Positions 12,086-24,460 of a stretch of 64,000 nt of DNA are shown piece after piece. Every line of letters starts with the position of its first letter. Position 1 is the stretch's first letter. Origin of the DNA: Hofstenia miamia (Eukaryota > Xenacoelomorpha > Acoela). Location of the stretch: assembly GCA_004352715.1 (NCBI GenBank), contig SCFE01000118.1, positions 335,301 to 399,300 of the forward strand. Direction: 5' to 3'. Both the position numbers and the translations under genes were made by a program. Below the pieces are notes generated by a model. That model was not told the origin of the DNA. It saw nothing but the letters and a program-made list of their open reading frames with translations, and searched no databases.

Positions 12086-12792
12086 TGCATAATTAATTCA
12101 CTAAAAAAATGTTTTTCTGACAAAATCAGTTGCAAATACAAATGTATTTATACATTTTTGATATACACCACAAGCAAACAGATAGGTCACTAACATTAAG
12201 AACAGGACATGGCAGGTTAAATTATATCTTATCACTGATCCTTAGTCATGAGCATAGAAACTGTTAATCGCAATCATTACAGTTAGTTAGATGCTCTCGG
12301 AAATTGCGATGATTTTTTCGATGTATTTTTTGGTATTATCGTTAATCTCAATAATATCTCGAATGTGTCACTCTATGTAACTTAGCACTTCAAGTGTGAT
12401 AAAATTTCATTGAAAATTTCTGAATGCCTGTCAATTAAGTCGGTGGAATTTATAGTGTAGAAGTGAAAATGTTACCATTTTTCAAAATGCTGCTAAAAAT
12501 GTATAGTTGTTAATGGATTCACAATTACTACAAGAAATTCCACTTGTTAGTGATGACTCGCATGATCGAATTTCACCTTAATCAGCCTGGTGTCGTTTTA
12601 AGTGCACAAACCCTTTTTCTTCATTTACAAAAGTTTTTTAATCCCATTCGGAAACATGGCATGACACATCAATTATGTCAACGAGCTTGAATCTAAAATG
12701 TGTAATAAAATGTTTTTCTCCTCCCAAAGTTCTTGAAAATGATTTTTCATGGAGAATCTTTGAATTCTCTCTATGCCTAATGTTCTGGTAAG
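12081..12792. other. AT-rich stretch, no feature seen
   Basis: No gene or repeat structure is recognisable. Confidence 0.4.
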
Positions 12793-13002
12793 CAGTGGCG
12801 TACGCAAATCTCAACATGGTGGAATTCTCCCGTCAGGTTTTCAAAAGTGATTAAAAACTAAGGTCGTGAGGTGCATTTTAGGATTCATTTTTAAATATTT
12901 TAAAATATTTTTCAATATTTTCGCAGGGCTTTGCCCTACTTTTGTTCACTATCTGGATCATGTGTAAAATGGCCCCGTCAGAAAATTCTGCGTACGTCCC
13001 TG
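12793..13002. mobile_element. hAT-like MITE with 8-bp target duplication
   Basis: The termini are CAGTGGCGTACGCAAATCT and, on the other strand, CAGGGACGTACGCAGAATT, both with the CAGxGxC start typical of hAT elements. Flanks are CTGGTAAG (12785-12792) and CAGGTAAA (13003-13010), a 6/8 match consistent with an aged 8-bp duplication. The 210-bp interior is non-coding. The same terminal family appears at 254. Confidence 0.7.
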
Positions 13003-13508
13003 CAGGTAAATATAAGGTTAAATATTATGGGGTCAATGACGAAGTTTAACTGCTTGTCTATTTGTAGATAGACATCCAAAGATTATTGAGGTTCTATCTC
13101 AAAATCAGATAGCATTCAGCCTGAAGGAGCACACTATTATATTTTTGGTGCTATCAGATTTCTGATATCTTTATTAGTTCTTGAATTATAAACGCATACG
13201 ATCTTTATCGAGACCTATTAAGCATTTTCAAAATTCCGAGGCTGCTTAAGGTTAATTGATACTTAAATTCCCATTCCGATTAGTTCTGTTCAAAAATAGA
13301 GGCTGAATTAATAGAATTATTTCTGTGTAATGGAATTAATTTCAAACTAATTCAGATAAATTGAATTGTTTCAATTAAAAACGAGGAGGTACCCAAGAAA
13401 TAAACGAAATTTTGTTAAGTAATTTTATCAGCAATGCTGTTTTCCAAGATCAACTAATAAATTTTCATGATGATTTTATCCTTTGTGGAGGTTGAAGGTC
13501 ACCCTGAA
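13003..13508. other. AT-rich stretch, no feature seen
   Basis: Nothing recognisable. Confidence 0.4.
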
Positions 13509-13640
13509 CTAAAATGGTTTTCTATTGACAACTTTTATTCTTGAAACCTGTGTTTTACTAATGGCAGTATCCTTGTAAGCTGTCTGAATCCTTTTAACAG
13601 CCGCAGCTCCAATTTTTTCCAACAAAATATAGAATTTATT
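13509..13640 (-). pseudogene. mariner N-terminal helix-turn-helix fragment
   Basis: On the minus strand about 35 codons read LLEKIGAAAVKRIQTAYKDT then AISKTQVSR. This resembles the first helix-turn-helix of mariner/SETMAR transposases, where a KIGKTAxETxxML segment is followed by AYGDxAxSxTxVFEW. The expected W and the second helix-turn-helix are missing and a stop follows at 13509. Similarity is short; a chance match is possible. Confidence 0.4.
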
Positions 13641-15479
13641 TAAATGTAGTATAAAACCCACTAAAAGATAGGATTCACCCCAAAACAAATAATTTAGATA
13701 CATTAATAATATAATGCATAAGCTAATATTATTTAGGTCGAATTTTGAATTTCAAAGACATATGTCGAGTCATGTGTTGCAATAATACTTTTCTGTTAGG
13801 CTGGCCTGACAAAATACCTGACCGAATCTATTTTGATTTTAACCATTAGTTAATTCAAAAACCTCATTATTGCATGAGGCTAACTTTTTTCAGTGTCTTT
13901 CTTTTTTTTTATATTATAATTAGGAGATAAAACTTGCCTTCAGCAAAGAAAAATTGAAATTTTATTAAAAAGAGAATTGATAATTTACTGCACATATACT
14001 AAAGTAAAATGATAATTTGTTAATAGTAAATTGATATTGGTTTCTTAAGAAATATACTTACCATAAATTTAAAAGTTAATCAACAACAGACTGCATGTAT
14101 TTGTAAGCAGGATTTAAAAAAGTTACTACTCTGTCAACTTAGATGGGGAAGAGAACTTAAATTTTGTCTCAGAAACAGACATGCCTATAATAGGTAATGG
14201 AATTTAGAATAAAGTTTAAGAGCAGATTTTAATCTAACACATGTAATACCAGACTTTTCAAGGGACAAGAACTTCTGCCCCCATGTTTATCCCATCCTTC
14301 AAGTAATATTTTATCCTACGATTGTTGTTCCATTTTTGCAAAAAGTAGTCCAAATGACTATGATATTCTCATGCGATGTTGTCATTTATTAACCAACACA
14401 ATAAAATGTATGATTGCATGCTTTCTACTGCCATGTGGTTGTACTCAAAATGCTAAGAAAATTTGCATAAATTGAAAAACGAAAATAAATTTTTCAGGTG
14501 AATTTTCTTGTAAAAGTTTACCATCATTCCCACGAGTGATGATTCAAAGTTTGGCATTCCAACCAAGGATATGGGAATTCCCCAGTCCTATGAGACGCCT
14601 GCGTAATAAATATTAAACCACACTTCATATTATTGTACAATTAATGATTTATAATGCGACAACAATTCGATAAGTTGATTTCCCAATTGGGCTAACAGAT
14701 ATTTACTGATTAATTCCAATAGATTTGAAACACTTCTAAATGGAATTGAAAAAACTTTCCAAACTCAAATGCAAATCTGTAATTAAGCATGAAGCTTATC
14801 AGAGAGTATTTGAAAAACACAGATATGAACGTGATATACTAAGAAACTGCTTTAATCTTTGACACTGTTCGCATGTATATTTGATAATCTCTGCATTCAA
14901 TTATTCCCCAACAATATATCTTTGAATTATTTATAAGAGAGCAACATTTAGGTCATGCAAAAGCTTAGTGAAAGTTTTTATTTACCAGTCGTTCTGCAAA
15001 ACTAAAGCAAGGAGAGAAGTTTACTTTTCTTTATTAATTCTGATATTGACCTTGATAACAATCAATGAACAAATTTAGCAAAATATCTCTCATTTAACAA
15101 GGAGCTTAAATTGTTGCTATTTAGCATATTTTGGACATAGTTTTAAAACCAATAATTTTGAAGACATCTAAAAATTATTTCCAAGATGAAGTATTATTAC
15201 TAATAATGTTTTCAAGCATGAGTGTCACGCACAGACCAAAAATTTATCCAAACATAAAATGTTCTGATCACTTTCCAAATTTACAAAATTACTTAAAAAT
15301 GTAAATATAATTTTCTCTGATTTCTAATTTATCAAAATTGGTAACAATTGCAAAAGAATTTTTGAACTAAAAGATGGGTGAATATTTAATTCGGTACCTT
15401 AAAAATGAATAAAAATTAGTAATTTCACTAATCAAAAATTGCAATAATTGAAAATGGTATGCATTATATATACATATAT
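13641..15479. other. AT-rich stretch, no feature seen
   Basis: 1.8 kb without recognisable coding, RNA or repeat structure. Confidence 0.4.
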
Positions 15480-15734
15480 TGGCGCTGGTTGTTATTCAGG
15501 AAATATTTACTGGCCCCATCACACTTTCTGGCGCTGGGTATATGGGTTTTTGAAAAAGTCCGAGTTCGGGCCCAATTTTTGTAAATAATCTCATATGGGG
15601 TCCTCACTAACAGATCTATCAAAAAAATTAGGGTAATTTTTTAGGCCTCACATGGTCATCTGGCGCTGGGTACAGGGGTTTTTGCTCGAAACTGGCGCTG
15701 GGTACAAAACGGAAAAAACCCATACCCAGCGCCA
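15480..15734. mobile_element. MITE with GGCGCTGGGTA subterminal repeats
   Basis: The 255-bp segment begins TGGCGCTGG and ends with its inverse CCCAGCGCCA. Inside, CTGGCGCTGGGTA recurs in direct orientation near 15530, 15660 and 15692, each followed by a G-rich or A-rich word, and once in inverse at the right end. Clustered subterminal words of this kind are typical transposase-binding repeats of hAT-type elements. Both flanks are TA microsatellite, so the target duplication cannot be read. The segment contrasts with its surroundings in GC content. Confidence 0.6.
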
Positions 15735-15735
15735 C

Positions 15736-15763
15736 TATATATATATATATATATATATACATA
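15736..15763. repeat. (TA)n microsatellite
   Basis: About 13 units directly right of the MITE; a shorter imperfect TA run lies directly left of it. Confidence 0.9.
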
Positions 15764-15827
15764 TATTACTGGAAATTACTTTCCTTTGCTAGTGTTAACT
15801 TAACATTACCAAGTGTTTTCCAATTTN

Positions 15828-15877
15828 TTCATTGATGTTTGCCTTATAGAACTTTCAGTTCTGAAATCACGAAGACG

Positions 15878-15911
<34 letters not shown>
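15828..15911 (+). repeat. Third copy of the palindrome core plus (TA)n
   Basis: After a single N at 15827 the sequence TTCATTGATGTTTGCCTTAT...ACGAAGACGAT repeats the inner end of the palindrome arms (17470-17522 and, inverted, 17543-17596). It is followed by a TA array, as in the palindrome centre. At its one variable site it agrees with the right arm (TGTTTGCC) and not the left (TGTTAGCC). With the N this suggests an assembly join. Confidence 0.7.
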
Positions 15912-15914
<3 letters not shown>

Positions 15915-16140
15915 TATTTATTTACTTATATTTATATTTCGGTGATAACCTCTCTTAGAATACATGTTATCGATTCGATAGTCTATACCATATTCCAGAA
16001 TATGAGAAGGTTGAAGAGCATATTTCAAGAGCAAGGTGGATATAAGCAGAATAAGTTATTAACACACGATAATATACCTCAAAATTGATCAATTTGATAT
16101 GTATAAATGCATATACATATAATAATATATCTATATTATA

Positions 16141-18901
16141 TATATATATATATATGTATATATTGGGATGTTTGTGCAGGAACTTAGGAAAACATAAATC
16201 AGAATTCATATTTAATCAGGCGATTTCTATGGACTTTAGTATACGAAATATCAGTTATATGCAAATCCAGTAAAAAATAATGGACAACTTCTTCTCCACA
16301 TCAGTTAAATGTAGATTAAAAAGTACAACTCTACAAATGAAATTCTCTCATCATGCTAATACAGCATATCATATAAAACTGATGGATCAATTATATTATG
16401 TTAAACTCGTTTTATTTACCAGATATCATAGATTAATTTTCCAAGTATTCACTTAAATAATATTATATAATAATTCATACAAAAAATACTGCTTCCTTTC
16501 ACTAACTGCATTATCAAACAGGGATTATATGAAAAATATAAAACCCGTTTTCTTTATTTTATCTTACTACAATATTTATTTTATTCAAACGATCTATCCA
16601 GAATATTTATGTCTTGTTTGTTTTGACCAAAGTAAATATTTTGATAAAAGAAGACTCTTTGAATTAGGCTTATCTCTCAATAATTCATTGGTTATGAATA
16701 GATTTGAATTTCTTTATGGGGTGCGAATTCCTTGGGATAGATTTGTAATAGCTTACTATTATCGATAAATCCAATTTATATTTATATGAAACTTTTCCGA
16801 CCCAATTTGTCAATAACAGCTACAGCTAACTCAATAAGTAGTTCAAAATCTAAGCGTAACCTGAAACTTTCTCAGAATTATTTAGAGGATGAAAACATTC
16901 CAATATATTTAGTAAATTCGATAGAAGCAATTAGACGGTTCATAAATTTGTAAAAACCTGAATTGCATTTATATTTACATATCTAGTGCATAGGGTTATT
17001 TTGTCTATTACTATATCATTAAATAGGTTGAAACTAGTGCTGGGTCCAGTTCGGTTAATTGGGTCAGGTTAAATACGGCTAAGCCAGTCCGGTTAAAGCC
17101 GGTTAATCTTCAGGAGCCGGTTAATCAGGTTAAAATCCGAGATAAGGAATTCTATTTTTGATTTTCAAAATTTATTGATTACAATGATTGCAGTTTTACA
17201 AAACAAAAAAATTGTCTCAAAGGCTGCAAGGATTCAGACTTGTTTTCATTCTAGTCCTAATCTACATTTTGCCATTAAAGTTTTGGAATTGCAATATTTG
17301 AAAAAATTTATCAAATTTAAGAGAAAATGATGCATCGACTCCAACATGTTTGAATTCGCATTGTTGTTGTTAGATTATACTTCAAATACATAAAATCATT
17401 CATAAAGTTCTAAATTTCTAATTCTACTCCATTTTGTGTAACTTAAATTTCGATAAACTTTTTGTTCATTTTCATTGATGTTAGCCTTATAGAACTTTCA
17501 GTTCTGAAATCACGAAGACGATATATATATATATATATATATATCGTCTTCGTGATTTCAGAACTGAAAGTTCTATAAGGCAAACATCAATGAAAATGAA
17601 CAAAAAGTTTATCGAAATTTAAGTTACACAAAATGGAGTAGAATTAGAAATTTAGAACTTTATGAATGATTTTATGTATTTGAAGTATAATCTAACAACA
17701 ACAATGCGAATTCAAACATGTTGGAGTCGATGCATCATTTTCTCTTAAATTTGATAAATTTTTTCAAATATTGCAATTCCAAAACTTTAATGGCAAAATG
17801 TAGATTAGGACTAGAATGAAAACAAGTCTGAATCCTTGCAGCCTTTGAGACAATTTTTTTGTTTTGTAAAACTGCAATCATTGTAATCAATAAATTTTGA
17901 AAATCAAAAATAGAATTCCTTATCTCGGATTTTAACCTGATTAACCGGCTCCTGAAGATTAACCGGCTTTAACCGGACTGGCTTAGCCGTATTTAACCTG
18001 ACCCAATTAACCGAACTGGACCCAGCACTAGTTTCAACCTATTTAATGATATAGTAATAGACAAAATAACCCTATGCACTAGATATGTAAATATAAATGC
18101 AATTCAGGTTTTTACAAATTTATGAACCGTCTAATTGCTTCTATCGAATTTACTAAATATATTGGAATGTTTTCATCCTCTAAATAATTCTGAGAAAGTT
18201 TCAGGTTACGCTTAGATTTTGAACTACTTATTGAGTTAGCTGTAGCTGTTATTGACAAATTGGGTCGGAAAAGTTTCATATAAATATAAATTGGATTTAT
18301 CGATAATAGTAAGCTATTACAAATCTATCCCAAGGAATTCGCACCCCATAAAGAAATTCAAATCTATTCATAACCAATGAATTATTGAGAGATAAGCCTA
18401 ATTCAAAGAGTCTTCTTTTATCAAAATATTTACTTTGGTCAAAACAAACAAGACATAAATATTCTGGATAGATCGTTTGAATAAAATAAATATTGTAGTA
18501 AGATAAAATAAAGATAACGGGTTTTATATTTTTCATATAATCCCTGTTTGATAATGCAGTTAGTGAAAGGAAGCAGTATTTTTTGTATGAATTATTATAT
18601 AATATTATTTAAGTGAATACTTGGAAAATTAATCTATGATATCTGGTAAATAAAACGAGTTTAACATAATATAATTGATCCATCAGTTTTATATGATATG
18701 CTGTATTAGCATGATGAGAGAATTTCATTTGTAGAGTTGTACTTTTTAATCTACATTTAACTGATGTGGAGAAGAAGTTGTCCATTATTTTTTACTGGAT
18801 TTGCATATAACTGATATTTCGTATACTAAAGTCCATAGAAATCGCCTGATTAAATATGAATTCTGATTTATGTTTTCCTAAGTTCCTGCACAAACATCCC
18901 A

Positions 18902-18924
<23 letters not shown>
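16141..18924. repeat. 2.8-kb near-perfect palindrome
   Basis: Arms 16141-17532 and 17533-18924 are reverse complements around a (TA)n centre (17521-17544). Positions x and 35065-x pair along the whole length. I see only two differences by eye: CCCGTTTTC against CCCGTTATC near 16550, and TGTTAGCC against TGTTTGCC near 17483. The same 79-codon frame therefore appears at 16529-16768 (plus) and 18297-18536 (minus); it has no recognisable motif and I do not call it a gene. The arms include the left end of a hAT element and about 900 bp of its left flank. Confidence 0.9.
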
Positions 18925-18944
<20 letters not shown>

Positions 18945-18973
18945 TAATATTTAAGGAAACTGTAAAGTAATAG

Positions 18974-19006
<33 letters not shown>

Positions 19007-19136
19007 TTTTGGAATAGGTTTTTTTTTAATTTGAATATGATACTAATTTTTAAATATCCGGTTAAAACCGGTTAAAATCTGGTTAAGGTAAAAAGAAATC
19101 TGGCCCGGTTAAAGCATCGTGGAACGCACAGTACTA
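17035..19136. mobile_element. hAT element interrupted by the palindrome
   Basis: The left end TAGTGCTGGGTCC at 17035 and the right end (minus strand) TAGTACTGTGCGTTCC at 19136 are hAT-like inverted termini. They are flanked by an identical 8-bp duplication GTTGAAAC (17027-17034 and 19137-19144). Subterminal CCGGTTAA words cluster at both ends (17060-17130 and 19055-19115), as usual in hAT elements. Without the inserted right arm the element would be roughly 0.7 kb, so a non-autonomous copy. No transposase is visible. Confidence 0.8.
18905..19004. repeat. Two (TA)n microsatellites
   Basis: TA arrays at about 18905-18938 and 18979-19004, between the outer end of the palindrome and the right end of the hAT element. 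Confidence 0.9.
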
Positions 19137-19144
19137 GTTGAAAC

Positions 19145-20944
19145 TAGATTATATGTATTCAATATAAGAAATATTGCAAATTATAATCAAATTAATCATT
19201 GCATTTCGAAGTAAGCAGAAATTAAATGATCATTTAATGGCTGGGCAAAAAAATTAATGTAATTTTACAAGTAATGAAAATTATTTCTTAGAAATTTTGC
19301 ATTTTATAATGTAAAAGAAGTGTTTCAATAAGCATAGAGATCATTCATGTATTTAATCTCTGCTTTGGTTACTTGAACAACTCGTTATTTATATTGTTGG
19401 CCTTAGGGCGATGTGCTTTTATTACCTAAATTTTCATTCTTATGCTGTAAATCTCCAAGCAATACTGTAGGCCTTCTCTACCACTATATTTGTGACGATT
19501 TTTGTAAAAAACTGTACTTATATTTTGATTAAAGAAGATCATCAATGTAGTCAAGAGCATGTGCAAGTGTTTCTGAGAAGAATTGCTAAAATGTTGATTG
19601 ATCGATAAGTTGTGAAGCCCTCCAGAAACTGCCAATGATTTTATTAAGTTTTTACAAATTTTTTACAGAATATTATGATTCTTGACCGTAAAAGTCAATC
19701 TTGAATAACGGAAGTGGGCGACCTCCCTATGTCTTTGGAAAATCCGGCTAGTACTATGAAGGTTTCTAAAAATTGTACCTACAAGAAACTTAAATAAAAT
19801 TCTTAGTAGTCCTTGATATCTCCTTAATGAAAAATTTTACAAATCTCAAATATAGTTTTCTCAACAGTTTTGAGAGATTGGCTAAATTCCTAAATTGAAC
19901 AGAAAAATTTAAATGATGGCTGCCGTCAACTGCAGAGAAATCCATTCGGAGTGCATGCTAATTTGCAAATATTTAATAGCATAATTGCACTTTTTTCCTT
20001 TAAATGAATCAGCAGTTTATTTCAATTATAAGACTTTATCTATCTTATCAATAATTCTCAAAATGATTAAATAAGATAAATATATGTCAAAGAAAATGAA
20101 GAAAATTGCATTGTCAGTGATACCAAAAGGAATAACTTCTTTGATGTGTGTTTTATTTCTTATCAAAATTTTTACCTTCATATCGTTATAATTCTTTCCA
20201 TATCGTCATAAAAATGGGAAGATCTAATTAATCGAATGCCCCAAAGGTAGTTTTTCCTATTAACTGTAAGGTACATAAGCTATTTCATAACATTCTTACG
20301 TAAACAGGGTCAATGCAAACCTAAGTATTATATCGATACTGAAAGCTTTTAGTAATTAGTATTTATGGTACTAATACAATGTAATGCAACACTCCGCATA
20401 TCAAAATTTCTTCTTCTATCAACGAGATGAATCGTAGAGTAGTATGGTAGTGTGTGATACCGGAGTTCTTACGGGATCATAAAATTTGACCCTTTAATCA
20501 GTGACCAGATAAAATTATTAAATTAATGAACCGTTGACCTTATTTAACCCGTTTCATTAAAATTTAGAACATCGCTTGCTAGGTTTTTCTAACAACATAT
20601 TTGCATTAACATTGAACATAACAGGACATCGTCCTGGTCTTCACATAATTGTTTATAAAGACGCAAATATATTTTAAAAAAAGTTCTAACTTCTCTAATA
20701 CCTTAGGATGTCAAATATAAAAAACAATCATCACAATATGTTAACCAAAAGTAAAAGCTTGTGAAGGATTCTTCAATTTGCACACTTTTATTAAATTTAT
20801 TAATGTAACCCCATCCTATTTCTAGCTAAAATTTCGAGATGAACTTAAACTGAATTTCAAAGATTTAATGTTAACGCAAACTTAACAAATTACACAATGG
20901 CGCCCTGTGAATATTCTATATCAAATTCAACTCTTAGTACAGTG
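19145..20944. other. AT-rich stretch, no feature seen
   Basis: No recognisable gene or repeat. Confidence 0.4.
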
Positions 20945-21121
20945 CAGAGGTGGATCTACACATTTAAGATTGGGCACTGAAAATTCAAAAAATGTTGCTG
21001 CTAACTCTTTTAAGAAAATCCCAACCCTCCAAATCGTAGTATAAATTTAACATGGAGCTGTGGCTGGGTCCCCAATAACATTTAACAGGACGTACTGAGC
21101 CCCCCATCGAGTACACCTCTG
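20945..21121. mobile_element. hAT-like MITE
   Basis: Inverted ends CAGAGGTGGATCTACAC and (minus strand) CAGAGGTGTACTCGATG bound a 177-bp non-coding segment that contains GGGTCCCC and GCCCCCCAT words unlike its AT-rich surroundings. CAGAGGTG is a common hAT start. I could not find a convincing 8-bp duplication. Confidence 0.5.
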
Positions 21122-21959
21122 GTCTGTATATTCCGTGACAGTGTGTGTTTGATAGTTAATATCATCAATTTTGGTTAAAATGAGATTATTATCTTCTCTT
21201 CATTACTATATCATTTCATATAATCTTGTTAGGATAATTTTCATAGGAACTATTCGATTTTTTGCCATACTTATTTAAAATGACTCTTCTAACACAATAG
21301 TGGGCAAATGAAATCTTGATAATTGTGGATCCTTTCCAGACATGGCTTATGGTTGATGGAATTTGAATAGTTTTTATACAAACTCTCACACGTTGAATTT
21401 GTTCTCATCTAAAATCTATTAACTTTATAGTTTTTCTTGAAGAATTTTCCATTTGCTATAATAGTTTATATTTTATTATATACATAGACCAAGCTTTACA
21501 TAAAAATGCAGTTTTATTTTTCTATTAGAAAAACTTATCATTGCAAAGTTTGAACTTCATATTCAACCGCTATGTAATTACAAAATTTGAGCTTCATTGA
21601 TAAGTTTGTAATTTATATTAAGCTTCGCGGCAAATCTGCTTTTCAGGATGTTCAATAGCTAATTACTAATACCAGTTCAAAGTGGTAAAAAATTATTAAT
21701 AAATTTCCTTCATTACGTCATAACGAGATGATAAGAAATAATTGTTTGTCATAATTTAGTTTAAATCAGTGAAGTTGGTAAGTACCTAATGAAAGTTACT
21801 GTTTGTTGCTTCAGTGCTCTAATAGATATATAGGCGCATATTTTTTTTAAATATATTTTAAATATCTGTTTTATCTCAAAAAAATAAAGTATAGCTTCAC
21901 TGAATTACCCTAAATCATGAAAATAGAACTTTCTTGCTATAATTTAACTGTTGACTGAC

Positions 21960-21993
<34 letters not shown>
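21960..21993. repeat. (TA)n microsatellite
   Basis: About 17 TA units. Confidence 0.95.
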
Positions 21994-21995
<2 letters not shown>

Positions 21996-23424
21996 GTTGC
22001 AAAAAACTAATTTTGCTTTTCAGCAATAAAAGAATTTAAGAAAAGCATTTACTGGAATATATATAAAATTTTATTAAAAAAGATAAATTTGAGGCATATT
22101 CACAATATAAATTTTGCTTCCTTAATTGCTAGGAATATCTTTGAATGAAAAGTATTGATTTATAAGATCGTTGATTTTGTTAAGTTCCATTTAGATTGCA
22201 TCACAAATATATTTAGCGCTAATTAAAATATTTATCATTTACACCCACATAAATTTAAGCTGTCTACGTCACAGTGCAGACACACATTCTCCATATGAAA
22301 GGCGTTTAAAGAGGCAAAACTTTTTGAACGCAATCGAAATCGTTGATAAAATTTTTGAAAACACTGGTACAAATATTAAAGAAAGATGAAAATATGAAAA
22401 ACAAAGATTTAAACAAGTATTCCTAACACAAAAATAAGAGCTTCCGACAAAATCAAAAAATATACGTTAGAACGTTTTGGGGGAAATTTGCAACACGACA
22501 TAATTATTTTGTTATTTATTCTATATGACTTGATCTTAGTAAGTAGCATACATGAACGTGTTCTCTATTTCAACAAAACGATATAATAAAAAATTGTTTG
22601 TGATTATTCTTTTTTTCATTTCTTAGATGTCTAAACAAAGAAATAGCATAGCTCTTTAAAGTTCTGAAAATTACAAAAACTTAAGCCTCGTAAATTCGAT
22701 AAATCAGAATTAAGATTTGTGAAAAACATTGAAATACATATTCTTACATACACAAGTGAATATAATCCCCAACCATAGTTATTTACTATTGAAATGAACT
22801 AGGATGGTTGAAAAATGCTTTATACTTACATCTTTTGTGAAAATTACCTAAGTTATCACACTGAGCTTCAATTTTGTCTATATGCAGAACGACGGGAGAT
22901 TTTGCATTGCATGACTCATGAATATCAGAATTTACTTTTCTACCCAGGATAGAGGCTGTATTACACATTTTAAGAGCAAAGTAAGTTTATAAACTTATGT
23001 TTTCTGGTTCTTGAAAAGTTATTATATATTGAACAGGCACTGCTAGTAGCAACATCAACAAAATGGAAGATTTTAAATGATAAATTTTTGCATTCAAGCT
23101 CAGACATGAATAATCTGAGGTTATTGATCTTCCATAATCGCATTTTCATCATTTCTCAGAATGCGTGATATTGTCTTTACACATTCAAGTTGTTCAAAAT
23201 ATGCACACAAGGATTATCAATCCATTTCACAGCTAAAGTATTATGTTATGATATTTGGAGCATAGATGAAACGTTCGCGTATTAACAGTGCTATCTACAA
23301 CTGGAACATGAGTCCAAATTAAATTACAAATAATGGCAATTTCAAATCATTATGAATTAAATTTGATAATGTTGACTACACTATTTCACGTAACAAATTA
23401 ATTTTCCCACAACCTGCACATGCT

Positions 23425-23533
23425 TATGTATGTATGTATGTATGTAAGTGTATGTATATATATATATAAATAAATATATATATATATATATATATATACA
23501 TATTATCAAATAAAATGGCACAAGGTGTTAATA

Positions 23534-23568
<35 letters not shown>
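23425..23568. repeat. (TATG)n and (TA)n cluster
   Basis: A TATG run at about 23425-23445 passes into interrupted TA arrays (23455-23500), with a further TA array at 23537-23568. Confidence 0.9.
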
Positions 23569-23569
<1 letters not shown>

Positions 23570-24360
23570 GTTAAATAAAATAACATTTGTGTCCTATCAC
23601 GTTCCCAAAATTTAAAAAATAAATAGTTAGGTGGATGCCATCATCTTGCATCCTCTCACGAGTGCACTTCTGCTGGCTTGTATAATAAAATTTGAAAATA
23701 AATAATGAAGTTCAATAACAAATTATGTAAAGTGAGCTTAGCAAGGGTACTTTTATCATGGACTAGAACGATAGAGGTCAGGGTCTCTAGATCCATACAA
23801 TAGTGTACACAAATAAGTAAAATTTATTCATACATTGAGTATTTTATAGCACAATTATACTGTGCGTGTAAGGTAGTGTGACTTATCACAAAATATCTGA
23901 TTTCTCAGAAAAGATGATTCATACTTCGTATTTGGTATGATTAATTATTGCAGCAGAATTGTGATTTAGGAACGTATTTTTCAAAATCGAAAGATTTACA
24001 CAGTCAAGTATTTACTTGCAACGAAAGATTTACACACTCAAATACTACCTCTTTTTAAAAAACATTGAGATAATTTAGTTTAACTTACATGGCTACTATT
24101 AAAATCAGCATGAAAATTATATTTCTCAAACTAGAAATAATGAAGGAATGCTTTTCAATGCTTCGTAGAAATATAAAGTTAAAGCAAATTTATTTGTAAA
24201 CCTACTTATTTTTCTGCACTGTTGTATTAGTTCGGTGTCCTACTGTTGCTGTTGTGTTTGTCATAGATTAAATTAATCTAAATTTATTAAAATTATAAAT
24301 TGAGGCGGGAATGAAGAAGTGCTATGCCATGTTCTATTGTCTGCTTCATAAAATCCAAGT

Positions 24361-24419
24361 TATATATATATATATATATATGATTGTATTATTAATGTAT
24401 ACATATATATAAATATATG

Positions 24420-24458
<39 letters not shown>
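24361..24458. repeat. Interrupted (TA)n cluster
   Basis: Two TA arrays separated by a 45-bp spacer that itself has TATATAAATA words. Confidence 0.9.

Positions 24459-24460
<2 letters not shown>

Noticed and set aside
16529-16768. 79-codon frame repeated on the other strand at 18297-18536
   Set aside because: The repetition is only a consequence of the palindrome; the protein has no recognisable motif.
17483-17596. Palindrome core as a hairpin terminator or CRISPR-like repeat
   Set aside because: It is the centre of a large inverted repeat in eukaryotic DNA; no spacer array is present anywhere in the window.
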